From assembly GCF_008042035.1 (NCBI RefSeq), contig NZ_RDBL01000009.1, positions 1 to 64,000 on the forward strand: a DNA stretch of 64,000 nt. The letters are read 5' to 3'. The first letter of the stretch is position 1, and each line of letters opens with the position of its first letter. Positions 55,790 to 63,818 of this stretch are shown here, one piece after another. The position numbers were made by a program, and so were the translations under genes. The notes beneath the pieces were generated by a model. It ran no database searches, was not told the origin of the DNA, and saw only the letters and a list, made by a program, of their open reading frames with translations. The stretch is from Streptomyces sp. col6 (GTDB lineage: Bacteria; Actinomycetota; Actinomycetes; Streptomycetales; Streptomycetaceae).

Positions 55790-57048
55790 CGGCGTGGTCC
55801 CTCCCGGCCGTCCTCCAGGACCTCGGCGAGCAGGGTGTCGAACCGGGCGAGCGCGGCCTCCCGCCCCAGATGGCGTGCCACGTAGCCCGGTCCGTGGGCG
55901 CCGAGCGCGTCGGCCTCGGCGGGTGACTCGGTGAGCTTGCGGACGGCGCCGAGCACCGCGGCCGGGTCCTCCGGTGCGACGAGGAGCCCGGCCCCGGAGC
56001 GCCGCACCTCCTCGGCGGTGCCGCCCTCCTCGGCCACGGAGGCGACAACGGGACGCCCCGACACGAAGTACGAGGTGAGTTTGGACGGCACACTCATGTC
56101 GAGCACCGAGGCGCGCTGGGTGACGGCGAGGACGTCGGCGGCCGCCAGGATGTCGGTGAACTCCTCGGCGCCGGCCGGCGGCAGGAAGTCGAGGTTGGGC
56201 AGCCCGGCGGCGCGGGCCCGCAGCGCGTCGCGCTGGTTGCCGTCGCCCATCAGGACGATGCGGATCTCGGGGGCGAGCCGCGCGGCGTCGACCAGGACCT
56301 CCAGGCCCTGTTTGAGGCCCATGTTCCCGGAGTGCAGGACGACGGGCGTGCCCTCGCGCCAGCCGAGCCGGGCCCTGGTCGCGGCGCGGTCGCCCGAAGG
56401 GGTCGCCACATGGCTCCAGTTGGGGACGATCCGGATGCGGCCGGGGTCCACCCCGTACGCGGTGACACGGGGGACGAAGCTCTCGTGGATGACACCGACG
56501 AGGGCGGCGGCTCCCAGCGCGTACCGCTCGGCCCTCGACGCGAGGGCCGCCGCCCTGTCCCCGCCCCGGATACCGCTCTGGGCGGCGGCCGCTCCCATCA
56601 GGTCCTGGACGACCGGGATGTACGGCACCCGGTGGCGGCGGGCGATGCGGGCACCGATGACCCCGCCGGCCAGGCTCGGCATCTGGGAGATCACCGCGTC
56701 GGGCCGCGTCCTGGGCGGCGCGACGAGGCCGTGCGCCAGGATGCTCGCTTCGAAGGCGGCTCGGCGTAACGCGCTCTGCCGGGGCGGCACGTAGTGGCGC
56801 CTGCGGTGGACGGTGACGCCCGCGCGCCGCTCCTCGGTGCGCCACATCCCCCGGTAGGCCGCGTCGGTCCGCCAGGCCGGGTAGTGCGGCATGCCCGTCA
56901 GCACATGGGTGTCGGCCCCGGACGCGGCCCAGTGCTCGGCGAGCTGGGCGGCGTACGGGCCGATGCCGGTCACCTCCGGCGCGTAGTTCGTGGAGACCAC
57001 CAGCAGGCGGCGGTGCTCGAACGGTCTGCCGTGCTCTTCGTCTGCCAT
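55786..57048 (-). CDS. Family 4 glycosyltransferase (WcaI/WbuB-like, possible fucosyltransferase)
   Basis: 420 aa from ATG 57048; a GTG 13 codons upstream (57087) is possible. N-terminal VSTNYAPEVTGIGPYAAQLAEHW and GMPHYPAW are WcaI/WbuB signatures. The C-terminal GT4 donor site includes LHSGNMGLKQGLEVL and PSKLTSYFVSGRPVVA. WcaI and WbuB are linked to fucose or N-acetylfucosamine transfer, which fits the GDP-fucose genes in this cluster. Its 3' end overlaps the Wzz-like start by four bases (ATGA). Confidence 0.92.
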   Translation of the reverse strand: MADEEHGRPFEHRRLLVVSTNYAPEVTGIGPYAAQLAEHWAASGADTHVLTGMPHYPAWRTDAAYRGMWRTEERRAGVTVHRRRHYVPPRQSALRRAAFEASILAHGLVAPPRTRPDAVISQMPSLAGGVIGARIARRHRVPYIPVVQDLMGAAAAQSGIRGGDRAAALASRAERYALGAAALVGVIHESFVPRVTAYGVDPGRIRIVPNWSHVATPSGDRAATRARLGWREGTPVVLHSGNMGLKQGLEVLVDAARLAPEIRIVLMGDGNQRDALRARAAGLPNLDFLPPAGAEEFTDILAAADVLAVTQRASVLDMSVPSKLTSYFVSGRPVVASVAEEGGTAEEVRRSGAGLLVAPEDPAAVLGAVRKLTESPAEADALGAHGPGYVARHLGREAALARFDTLLAEVLEDGREGPRR

Positions 57049-57272
57049 CGGACGGTCGCCCTTCCCCCGGAGCCCTCTGTGTTCCACCGAGGAACAGCCC
57101 CAAAAGCGAGCTTATCCGTTCACGAGATGAGCAAGTGGTCTTCACAGTAAGGTCGTTGGAACATCAAGACCGATACCGACATCCCACCGGACCGGGTGCC
57201 ATGTCCGGAAACCTTCCGATGGGACCGGACATCACCGGCGGACATCGCGTTCACCGTGGGGGGAGAGCACGG

Positions 57273-57719
57273 ATGGTGCACAGGGTCGGCTACGCACCGG
57301 GGGTCTACGACCTGTTCCATGTGGGACACCTCAACATCCTCAGGAATGCCCGCAGCCAGTGCGACTACCTGGTCGCGGGGGTCGTATCCGACGAGATGGC
57401 CGCGCTGGCCAAGGGACACCGGCCGGTGATCCCGTTACCGGAACGGCTGGAGATCGTGCGCAGCGTGCGGCATGTGGACGCCGCGTTCGTCGAGACTGTC
57501 CCCGACAAGGTCGAGACCTGGCAGCAGGTCCGATTCGACGTCATCTTCAAGGGGGACGACTGGCAGGGCACGGAGAAGGGCCGCCGGCTGGAACGCGCCT
57601 TCGCCGAGGTGGGGGTCGAGGTCGTGTACTTCCCGTACACCATGCACACGTCCAGCACCCAGTTGCGGCAGGTGCTGGACGCGCTGGTCAGTGCGCCCGG
57701 AGCGCTTTCAGCTCCCTGA
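57273..57719 (+). CDS. Glycerol-3-phosphate cytidylyltransferase-like (TagD family)
   Basis: 148 aa from ATG 57273, with a GGGGAGA RBS. The nucleotidyltransferase motif GVYDLFHVGHLNIL with HVGH, and the C-terminal TSSTQLRQ (RTxGISTT equivalent), mark the CTP:phosphate cytidylyltransferase group. It would make a CDP-alcohol such as CDP-glycerol. The convergent CDP-alcohol transferase gene next door is the natural consumer. Confidence 0.9.
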   Translation: MVHRVGYAPGVYDLFHVGHLNILRNARSQCDYLVAGVVSDEMAALAKGHRPVIPLPERLEIVRSVRHVDAAFVETVPDKVETWQQVRFDVIFKGDDWQGTEKGRRLERAFAEVGVEVVYFPYTMHTSSTQLRQVLDALVSAPGALSAP

Positions 57720-58419
57720 ACCACTTGGCGAGGAACAGCGCGAGGAACAGGGCGTGCACGGCGGCGAGCACGGCGTATCCGTACCGGAACGCCGTCTCGT
57801 CGCCGAGCAGCAGGAACACCAGGCAGAACACCCCGTAGTCGGCGGGCAGCAGTGCCACGGCCCGCAGCCGGGAGGGCGGCGCGGGGGCCTCGGGGGCCTT
57901 CTCCGCGCCCCGGGCCGCCGCCTTGCCGAGCTGTTCCCGCAGCAGCCCCGCGCAGAACGTCAGCACGGCGACGAACAGGAAGCCGAGCGGCAGCAGCAGC
58001 CAGCCGTCGCCCGGCAGGTCGAACCAGCGGTGGAACGAGATCAGTACGGCGGTGTGGACGAGGATCATCTTGGCGCAGTCGACGACGTGGTCCAGCCACT
58101 CGCCGTCGGGCCCGCCCCGGCCGGTCAGCCGGGCGAGCTGCCCGTCGGCCGAGTCCAGGGCGAAGCCCACGGCGAGCCCGAGGTAGACGAGGACGGCGAG
58201 CCAGGCCCCGGGGCGGACGAGCGCCACACCCGCCAGGGCGGTGAAGGTGAACGCCGCGCTCACCAGCGTGACCTGATTGGGCGTCACGCCCAGCCGGTAC
58301 GCGCCCACAGTGAAGATCCGCCCGGCCGGCCGGTTCACGTACCGCGAGTAGAGCGATACCCCCTTGGCCGATTTCTGCGCACCGCGCAGCTGACGCAGCA
58401 CGGTCGGTGTGCTCTCCAT
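57688..58419 (-). CDS. CDP-alcohol phosphatidyltransferase
   Basis: 243 aa from ATG 58419. Six membrane helices with a textbook catalytic motif: DGQLAR, then G 8 residues later, then D and D at four-residue steps (DG-x2-AR-x8-G-x3-D-x3-D). It transfers a phospho-alcohol from a CDP-activated donor. In this setting the acceptor may be a polyprenyl-linked sugar or a lipid, giving a phosphoglycerol-like decoration. Its 3' end overlaps the cytidylyltransferase gene by 32 bp. Confidence 0.92.
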   Translation of the reverse strand: MESTPTVLRQLRGAQKSAKGVSLYSRYVNRPAGRIFTVGAYRLGVTPNQVTLVSAAFTFTALAGVALVRPGAWLAVLVYLGLAVGFALDSADGQLARLTGRGGPDGEWLDHVVDCAKMILVHTAVLISFHRWFDLPGDGWLLLPLGFLFVAVLTFCAGLLREQLGKAAARGAEKAPEAPAPPSRLRAVALLPADYGVFCLVFLLLGDETAFRYGYAVLAAVHALFLALFLAKWFRELKALRAH

Positions 58420-58584
58420 ACGCCCCCCAGCGTGTCGGCGTCGCCCGACGCTCCCCCGGCGGCGCACCTCGCGCACCGCCGGAGCCGCATCATGGCACGG
58501 GCCGTCCCGCCGCGCGGGTGCTTCACCCCATCTGGTGGGCGTACGGGGGCAGTTGCCCGGAAGCAGCCGCCTCCGCGAGGGCGG

Positions 58585-59277
58585 TCAGGCGGAGGCGGTG
58601 CGGCACTCCGGGTGGCCCCAGCCGTGGTCATTCTTCGCGATCATCTCCTTGGCCGCGTACGGCTTCCCGCAGTGGCAGCGGCCGGCGAACTTGGCCCGGA
58701 TGGTGGCTCCGGTGCGGCCCGCGCCGCCCGTCCTGCGGGCCGCGCCTCCGGCCCCCTTCACCGGCGCGCCGGTCCGCCGGCCCTCGGTGGCGCGGGAGGG
58801 GGCGGGGACGTGCAGGACCGGCTCGGGTTCGGTGTCGACGTACTGCCGCTGGGGGACGAGGTCACCCGCGAGCTGTCGCTGCGCAACTCGAGTGCGGCCG
58901 TCATCGGCCGGGCCGAAGGGGCAAAGGCCCTGGCCGCCGTCCGGGACTCCCTGAATCTCGGACTCCGGGAGGGTGGCCCCGAGTTCGCGCCGGGCGCGCT
59001 CGGCGACGGCACGGGCGCGGCCGACGGCCTCGGGGTGTCCGGCCAGTTCGGCGGCGACCTGCTCGTCGGTGAGGAACTGCTCGATGGCCTCGCCGTTCAG
59101 GAGACGGGTGAGCGCCATCATCAGGTGGCTGGTGAGCATGCCCGTGGTCGCCTCGGTCACGGTGTTGCCCTCCGCCTCCAGGGCGGCCAGCTCGGCCGTG
59201 ACGAAGTCGGCCACCTCGGGCTTGATCTGTCCGCCTTCGCGGAAGAGCTGAATCCGCAGGGCCAGCTGGTCGTCCAT
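58585..59277 (-). pseudogene. Chimeric PRD-domain (YhfY-like) gene broken by an inverted copy of yhfZ
   Basis: The open frame has 230 codons (ATG 59277, strong RBS AGGAGGAA). Residues 1-104 are a PRD-type regulatory domain ending RRELGATLPESE, where relatives continue with a short conserved helix (recalled). At residue 105 the frame enters an antisense reading of yhfZ (58810-58964), a perfect inverted copy. It then runs into a Cys-containing tail (KFAGRCHCGKPYAAKE...GHPEC) that looks like the end of a different small zinc-binding protein. The original PRD protein is therefore truncated. Whether the fusion protein is made or functional is unknown. It may also reflect an assembly fault. Confidence 0.8.
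58810..58964 (+). repeat. 155-bp perfect inverted repeat, arm A
   Basis: Runs from GTGCAGGACC to CTGAATCTCGGACT. Identical without mismatch to the reverse complement of 59442-59596. On the plus strand it is the coding sense of the yhfZ C-terminal region, but here it has no yhfZ reading context and lies antisense within the PRD frame. Confidence 0.97.
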
Positions 59278-59296
59278 GGCCTTCCTCCTAAAATCG

Positions 59297-59324
59297 ACAA
59301 TAACCAGGATTTTGTATTTTGATG
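59297..59324. promoter_or_regulatory. Shared operator-like site, upstream of PRD gene
   Basis: ACAATAACCAGGATTTTG then TATTTTGATG (59297-59324, plus strand) matches 60333-60360 at about 22 of 28 positions. It lies about 20 bp before the PRD start and is the likely binding site of YhfZ or a regulator common to both genes. Confidence 0.6.
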
Positions 59325-59386
59325 AGGTCGAAGGTCCCGTCGCGGCAGGACCTTCGACCTGTTCCGGCCGGCCCGTCGGCCGGGGC

Positions 59387-60325
59387 TCAGTACGAAGGCA
59401 GGCGCGTGCCCTCCAGCACCTCGCGCTGGAGCGAGGTGATCAGTCCGAGATTCAGGGAGTCCCGGACGGCGGCCAGGGCCTTTGCCCCTTCGGCCCGGCC
59501 GATGACGGCCGCACTCGAGTTGCGCAGCGACAGCTCGCGGGTGACCTCGTCCCCCAGCGGCAGTACGTCGACACCGAACCCGAGCCGGTCCTGCACCTCG
59601 TCCAGGTTCCAGACGGTGGCGTCGACCTCTTCGCGGGCGAAGAGGTCGGGCAGCTGCATGTACGAGGCCTCCAGCCGCTGGACGTCCGGGCGCCCGGCGA
59701 AGACGAGGTCGACCAGCATGCGCAGATCCTCCGACGCGTGGTCGACCGCGACCCGCAGGCCCGGGGTGTTCAGATCCACGCCGTGCCGCAGGAGCATGCC
59801 GTGCGCGCCGACGTAGGTGGCCGGCCCCAGGTCCGCCACCAGCTCCACCGGGTGCTCGGCGATCAGCTCGTCGGCGGCGAAGCGGGACAGGACGACGAGG
59901 TCGACCTTGCCTTCGAGCAGGGCCGCTGTACGGGCCCCGGCGCCTCGCATGAACGTGATCGCGAAGGGTGCGCCCGCCTTCTCGAAGGCGCCGCGCAGTC
60001 CGGTGGCCAGGCCCTCGTACCGGCGGGAGTACGGAAGGGGCATCGCGGCCAGCAGCGTGCCGAGCCCGGAGAGCCGCCAGAGTATGGAGCGGTCCGAGTG
60101 GGCGAGGAAGGTGCCGAGGTGCCCCCGGGCGGTCGTCCTGATGGCGCCGGACTCCTCCAGCAGCTGCAGTGCCGCCTGGACCGTGCCGTTTCCGCAGCCC
60201 AGTTCCTCCGCGTAGTCCCGCACCCGGGGCAGTCGCGTGTCCGGCTCATGGTTGAGCAGCAGGACCGCGAGCTGGCGGGCGGCCAGTCCGTTGCGCGTGA
60301 GGAAGCGGTCGTCGAAGGCGTTCAC
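59387..60325 (-). CDS. yhfZ: YhfZ-type GntR/HTH transcriptional regulator
   Basis: About 312 aa from GTG 60325 (begins V/M-NAFDDRFLTRNGLAARQ); a TTG at 60361 gives 324. HTH at the N-terminus (RLPRVRDYAEELGCGNGTVQAALQLLEESGAIRTTARGHLGTFL), then a type 2 periplasmic-binding-like effector domain (about 95-300). The yhf operons of other bacteria pair YhfZ with a PRD protein, as here, but the remaining yhf genes are absent. The 3' portion is duplicated as an inverted repeat (59442-59596). An operator-like site shared with the PRD gene lies at 60333-60360. Confidence 0.85.
   Translation of the reverse strand: MNAFDDRFLTRNGLAARQLAVLLLNHEPDTRLPRVRDYAEELGCGNGTVQAALQLLEESGAIRTTARGHLGTFLAHSDRSILWRLSGLGTLLAAMPLPYSRRYEGLATGLRGAFEKAGAPFAITFMRGAGARTAALLEGKVDLVVLSRFAADELIAEHPVELVADLGPATYVGAHGMLLRHGVDLNTPGLRVAVDHASEDLRMLVDLVFAGRPDVQRLEASYMQLPDLFAREEVDATVWNLDEVQDRLGFGVDVLPLGDEVTRELSLRNSSAAVIGRAEGAKALAAVRDSLNLGLITSLQREVLEGTRLPSY
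59442..59596 (-). repeat. 155-bp perfect inverted repeat, arm B (within yhfZ)
   Basis: The donor copy: the segment of yhfZ encoding residues around VQDRLGFGVDVLPL to RDSLNLGL. It matches 58810-58964 in opposite orientation with no mismatch; 477 bp separate the arms. Confidence 0.97.
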
Positions 60326-60332
60326 AAAGGGA

Positions 60333-60360
60333 ACAGTAAACAGGATTCTGGATATTGACA
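60333..60360. promoter_or_regulatory. Shared operator-like site, upstream of yhfZ
   Basis: ACAGTAAACAGGATTCTG then GATATTGACA, the second copy of the motif ACARTAAMCAGGATTYTG seen at 59297. It overlaps the promoter/leader of yhfZ and is AT-rich against the background, consistent with autoregulation. Confidence 0.6.
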
Positions 60361-60426
60361 AGGATCCTCACCGGCCGACGAATGAACCGGCCGGAGCGGA
60401 CCCGAAGGCCGCGGCGCCGGGTTGCC

Positions 60427-61341
60427 CTAGCCGGACACGGGGGTCAGCTGCTCGTCCGCCCACTCGGCGAATGTCGTGAGCGGGATGCCCAGCTTCCGGG
60501 CGAACTCGGGCCGGGCAGGCTGGAGGACCACGTTGTTCCACTCGTGCCCGGCGCCCCACTTCGGCATCCCCGCCGCGAGGGCCTCCTCGACGTTCATGGA
60601 GGGCGCGGTCACGGGGACGCGCCAGGCGGCGGACAAGGTCTGCGCGATCTGGTCCATCGTGCGCAGGTCGCCGGCCAGTTCGAGTTCCACTCGGTGGAAC
60701 CGGTCGGGATCCCGCAGGGCGTGCGCCGCGGCCGCACCGATGTCCCGCACGGCGACCAGTGCCAACGCCGTGTCCGGCTTCAGCACGGTCATCAGTCCGC
60801 CGCGTGGCCCTTTGGGCGCCAGCAGAGGCAGGTTCTCCATGAAGAAGGCCGGCTTGATCACCGTCCAGCGGGCGAAGCCCGCGCCACGCACCGCCTCCAT
60901 GATCGCCTGCTTCGTGTGGAAGTAGTCCGCCATCGCCGCCCAGCGGCCCTCGGCCCAGCCGGCGGCACGGGTGTGTTCACCGACCCCGCTGGTGGAGGAC
61001 TGTACGAACTGGCGTACTCCTGCGGCCTTCGCCGTGTCCACCAGGTTGGTGGCCTGGGCGAGTTCGCCCGCGAAATCCACGCCGGCCCCGGTCATGGGCG
61101 GCATCTGCACCGAGAACACCGCGCGGACGCCCTCGATCGCCGGGTCGAGGGAGGCCCGGTCGGAAAGATCCGCCCGCACCAGCTCGGCGCCCAGGGCCTC
61201 GATCGCCTGCGCGGGCTTCGAGCGTGGATCGCGTACGAGCGCACGTACAGGCACCTCGGCGGCCAGAAGTGCACGAGCCGTGGCCCCGCCTTGCTGACCG
61301 GTGGCACCGGTGACCAGGACGGTATCGCTGCTGACGGGCAT
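60427..61341 (-). CDS. NmrA-like NAD(P)-binding oxidoreductase
   Basis: 304 aa atypical SDR. The N-terminal VLVTGATGQQGGATARALL (nucleotide motif GxxGxxG) and RALVRD point to NADP(H). The GVRAVFSVQMPP region and absence of the YxxxK pair place it in the NmrA/QOR2 group of redox sensors or quinone reductases. Divergent from a TetR gene that very likely represses it through two palindromes in the 101-bp gap. Start ATG 61341, with a GAGGAG RBS. Confidence 0.92.
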   Translation of the reverse strand: MPVSSDTVLVTGATGQQGGATARALLAAEVPVRALVRDPRSKPAQAIEALGAELVRADLSDRASLDPAIEGVRAVFSVQMPPMTGAGVDFAGELAQATNLVDTAKAAGVRQFVQSSTSGVGEHTRAAGWAEGRWAAMADYFHTKQAIMEAVRGAGFARWTVIKPAFFMENLPLLAPKGPRGGLMTVLKPDTALALVAVRDIGAAAAHALRDPDRFHRVELELAGDLRTMDQIAQTLSAAWRVPVTAPSMNVEEALAAGMPKWGAGHEWNNVVLQPARPEFARKLGIPLTTFAEWADEQLTPVSG

Positions 61342-61370
61342 GGTCGCTGCTCCTCACGGATCGGAGACGC

Positions 61371-61429
61371 AAAACGGCGGGGCCCGCCGTTTTACGTGCC
61401 GCTAAGATATGGCGGGGCCCGCCGTTTAG
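61371..61429. promoter_or_regulatory. Duplicated palindromic TetR operators
   Basis: Site 1 is AAAACGGCGG-GGC-CCGCCGTTTT (61371-61393), arms perfect. Site 2, GGCGGGGCCCGCCGTTTAG (61411-61429), repeats its core. The sites lie between the divergent NmrA and TetR genes, so binding would repress both promoters. Confidence 0.8.
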
Positions 61430-61442
61430 CAATGGGGAGATC

Positions 61443-62006
61443 ATGACCGGTCAGCGCTCGGACGCCCGACGCAACTACCTGCGCATCCTCGCCGTCGCCG
61501 AAGCGGAGGTCGCCGCACAGGGTGCCGAGGCGTCTCTGGAGCAGATCGCCCGTATCGCCGGCGTCGGCTCGGCGACCGTGCGTCGTCACTTCCCCACCCG
61601 CCGGGCTCTGCTCGAAGCCGTCTTCCAGGAACGCATGGAGGGCCTGTGCGAGCGCGCCCACCGGCTGGGTGCGACCGAGGACAGCCGCACCGCACTCCTG
61701 GAGTGGCTCCACGCCCTCGTCCTCTACGCTGTCTCGGCCCGTGGATTCGCCCATGTCCTCAGCTACGAGCCCCCCACCGAAGAGCCCTCCCCGAACGGCT
61801 GTGGCAGCACAATCGAAGCGGCCGGAACTCCTCTGCTCCAACGAGCCGTCCGCGACAACGCCGTAGCGTCGCACGTCACCTTCCACGACCTGCTGACCCT
61901 CGCCGTCGGCATCGCCCTGGCCACCGAGCACCACACGGACCCCCACACACAGGCCGACCGCCTCTTCCGCCTCACTGTGGACGGGCTCAGCCCTGAGCGA
62001 GGCTGA
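61443..62006 (+). CDS. TetR family transcriptional regulator
   Basis: 187 aa. N-terminal HTH (SLEQIARIAGVGSATVRRHFPTRRALLEAV, about 29-58) is of the TetR subgroup that controls divergent oxidoreductases. The C-terminal domain is short and carries a conserved TetR-type ligand pocket outline. It should bind the palindromes at 61371-61429. RBS GGGGAGA before ATG 61443. Confidence 0.92.
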   Translation: MTGQRSDARRNYLRILAVAEAEVAAQGAEASLEQIARIAGVGSATVRRHFPTRRALLEAVFQERMEGLCERAHRLGATEDSRTALLEWLHALVLYAVSARGFAHVLSYEPPTEEPSPNGCGSTIEAAGTPLLQRAVRDNAVASHVTFHDLLTLAVGIALATEHHTDPHTQADRLFRLTVDGLSPERG

Positions 62007-62095
62007 GCCGGGGTGGCTCGCGCTGCCCGCGAAGTCGCTCGCCCCGAACTGCCTGCGCACTGTCAGGCAATCGAGCCGACCCATAGGCTTCGGAC

Positions 62096-62692
62096 ATGAC
62101 GAACCGTAGCCGCATATCCGGTCTGCTGGGCCACCACGTAATCGTTGTCGGGGTGGCTGTCGCACTGTTCCGCACGCTATTTCTTGAGGAAGCCAGGCCC
62201 GCGCCCGGCATGTATCCGCGGGTTCCACCCCCAGAAGGCTTACTTGAGAGAGAAAAGGAGTATGTGGCCTGGTTGGACTCCTATGTCGCATGGCTGGTTC
62301 GAGTGGCCAGATCACATCAGAGACGTTTCGTGCTGCTGACATGCGCATCAGGCCTTTCCGCGCTGGCGATCAGTCCCGCTGTGGCTGTTCGGGCACCGAT
62401 CTGGGTACCTGCGGCCTTGGGCTTCATCACCGCGGCTTGCCAATTCCTGCTGGTCCTCGGGCAGGATCAGAAGCTGTACCTGCTGATTCATGAACAGTCC
62501 GTCAAACTGCAGAAGATGCGCAGAGACTTCGGCTTCGGCACGGACTCGACACAGGACGGCTGGGCGATGCGGAAGCGGTTCACAGAGTTCCGCCAGGCCG
62601 TGGAGAAGACCAAGGAAAACTACGGGTCCCAGGTATTCAGGATCAAGGGCCAAGAGCCGCCGCCGCCACCGCAGACGGCAATCGCCGGGTGA
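62096..62692 (+). CDS. Orphan SLATT/DUF4231-like two-helix membrane protein
   Basis: 198 aa. A hydrophobic stretch near the N-terminus (about 14-30), a charged segment with EREKEYVAWLDSYV, then two adjacent membrane helices (78-95 and 102-121) and a long cytoplasmic helix rich in charged residues (125-185, EQSVKLQKMRRDF...FTEFRQAVEKTKENYG). This topology is that of SLATT-type effectors that form pores in nucleotide-signal defence systems. No CD-NTase or SLOG gene is adjacent. GC content is visibly lower than in neighbouring genes, suggesting transfer. The family call is tentative. Confidence 0.6.
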   Translation: MTNRSRISGLLGHHVIVVGVAVALFRTLFLEEARPAPGMYPRVPPPEGLLEREKEYVAWLDSYVAWLVRVARSHQRRFVLLTCASGLSALAISPAVAVRAPIWVPAALGFITAACQFLLVLGQDQKLYLLIHEQSVKLQKMRRDFGFGTDSTQDGWAMRKRFTEFRQAVEKTKENYGSQVFRIKGQEPPPPPQTAIAG

Positions 62693-62831
62693 ACCGACGG
62701 CCAAGGGGCCGGACCATCGATGCTTCAACACGAATAACGCAGGCGCCCCGGACGCACGGGCATCATGGGCACGCACCGGTGCGTGGGCGCGAGCGTGCCG
62801 CCGGTCGGGCGCCCGGGAAGAGGGCCTCGTC

Positions 62832-63818
62832 TCAGCTCCGCAGGGTGGCGAGCCAATCGGTCAGCAGGCTGTTGACCTCGTCGGGGCGTTCCTGCTGGAC
62901 CCAGTGACCACAGTCTTCCAGGAGGTGGGAGGCCGACAGGCGGGGGAGCGTGGTGGGGTAGGCATCGATGGCGTCGGACATCCAGGTGGTGGAGGCGTCC
63001 CGCGTTCCGCCGATGAACAGGGAGGGCTGCTCGATCGGGGCTCCGCGGTGCGGGGCGAGGTCTTCCCAGTCGCGGTCCATGTTGCGGTAGCGGTTCAGGG
63101 CGCCCGCCAGACCGGTGCGCTCGAACTCCCCGGCGAACACGTCGAGATCCTCCTCGCTCAACCAGGACGGGAGCGGACCGGCGGGGAAGCGGTCGCACAG
63201 CCGGCCGCCACGGGCGACGAAGTGCGGGTCGGGCTCGCCCTCGGCGGGCATGGTGTCGGCGGACAGGGCCGCGTAGAGGCCGGCGAGCCAGCCACGGACG
63301 TCGGGCTCGATCTCCGCCTCGGCACGGCCGGGCTCCTGGAAGTAGGAGACATAGAACTCCTGCTCGGGGCCGCCGATCCGTCCGAAGATGTCGGTGGGGC
63401 GAGGGCCACCGGGCGGCGCGTACGGAACGCTCAGCAAACCGACCGCGCGGAAGACCTCGGGGTGGAGCAGGGCTGAGGTGGAGGCGATGTTGGAGCCCCA
63501 GTCGTGGCCGACGACCACCGCACTCTCCTCGCCGAGGGCGTGCACGACGGCGACGTTGTCCTCCACCAGGTCGAGCATCCGGTAGGCGTCGAGTGCGGTG
63601 GGCTTGGAGGAGCGGCCGTACCCGCGCACGTCGATGGCCACCGCCCGGTACCCGGCCGCGGCGAGGGCCGGGAGCTGGTGGCGCCAGGAGTACCAGGACT
63701 CGGGGAAGCCGTGCACGAGCAGAACCAACGGGCCGCTTCCCTGCTCCACCACGTGCAGGCGTCCGGCGGGGGCTTTCACGATGCTGTGGCGAAGTGCGGC
63801 AGGCGGCTCGGATCGCAT
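62832..63818 (-). CDS. Alpha/beta hydrolase (epoxide hydrolase-like)
   Basis: 328 aa from ATG 63818; the longer frame to 63947 is unsupported. Motifs: oxyanion-hole HGFPESWYSWRHQ, nucleophile elbow VVGHDWGSNI with Asp in place of Ser, and the C-terminal ASHLLEDCGHWVQQERPDEVN with catalytic His. Asp nucleophile, HGFP and the cap-domain tyrosines fit soluble epoxide hydrolase or haloalkane-dehalogenase relatives; the HGFPE and GHDWG context favours epoxide hydrolase. RBS GAGAGG. Confidence 0.9.
   Translation of the reverse strand: MRSEPPAALRHSIVKAPAGRLHVVEQGSGPLVLLVHGFPESWYSWRHQLPALAAAGYRAVAIDVRGYGRSSKPTALDAYRMLDLVEDNVAVVHALGEESAVVVGHDWGSNIASTSALLHPEVFRAVGLLSVPYAPPGGPRPTDIFGRIGGPEQEFYVSYFQEPGRAEAEIEPDVRGWLAGLYAALSADTMPAEGEPDPHFVARGGRLCDRFPAGPLPSWLSEEDLDVFAGEFERTGLAGALNRYRNMDRDWEDLAPHRGAPIEQPSLFIGGTRDASTTWMSDAIDAYPTTLPRLSASHLLEDCGHWVQQERPDEVNSLLTDWLATLRS

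Noticed and set aside
57472..59322. 616-codon plus-strand open frame across the CDP-alcohol transferase and PRD region
   Set aside because: Most of it is antisense to the well-supported CDP-alcohol transferase and PRD genes. The only recognisable protein text is arm A of the inverted repeat, i.e. displaced yhfZ sequence.
62096..62692. Complete CBASS-like defence system around the SLATT-like gene
   Set aside because: No CD-NTase, SLOG, caspase or other partner genes within the window; neighbours are a TetR and an epoxide hydrolase.
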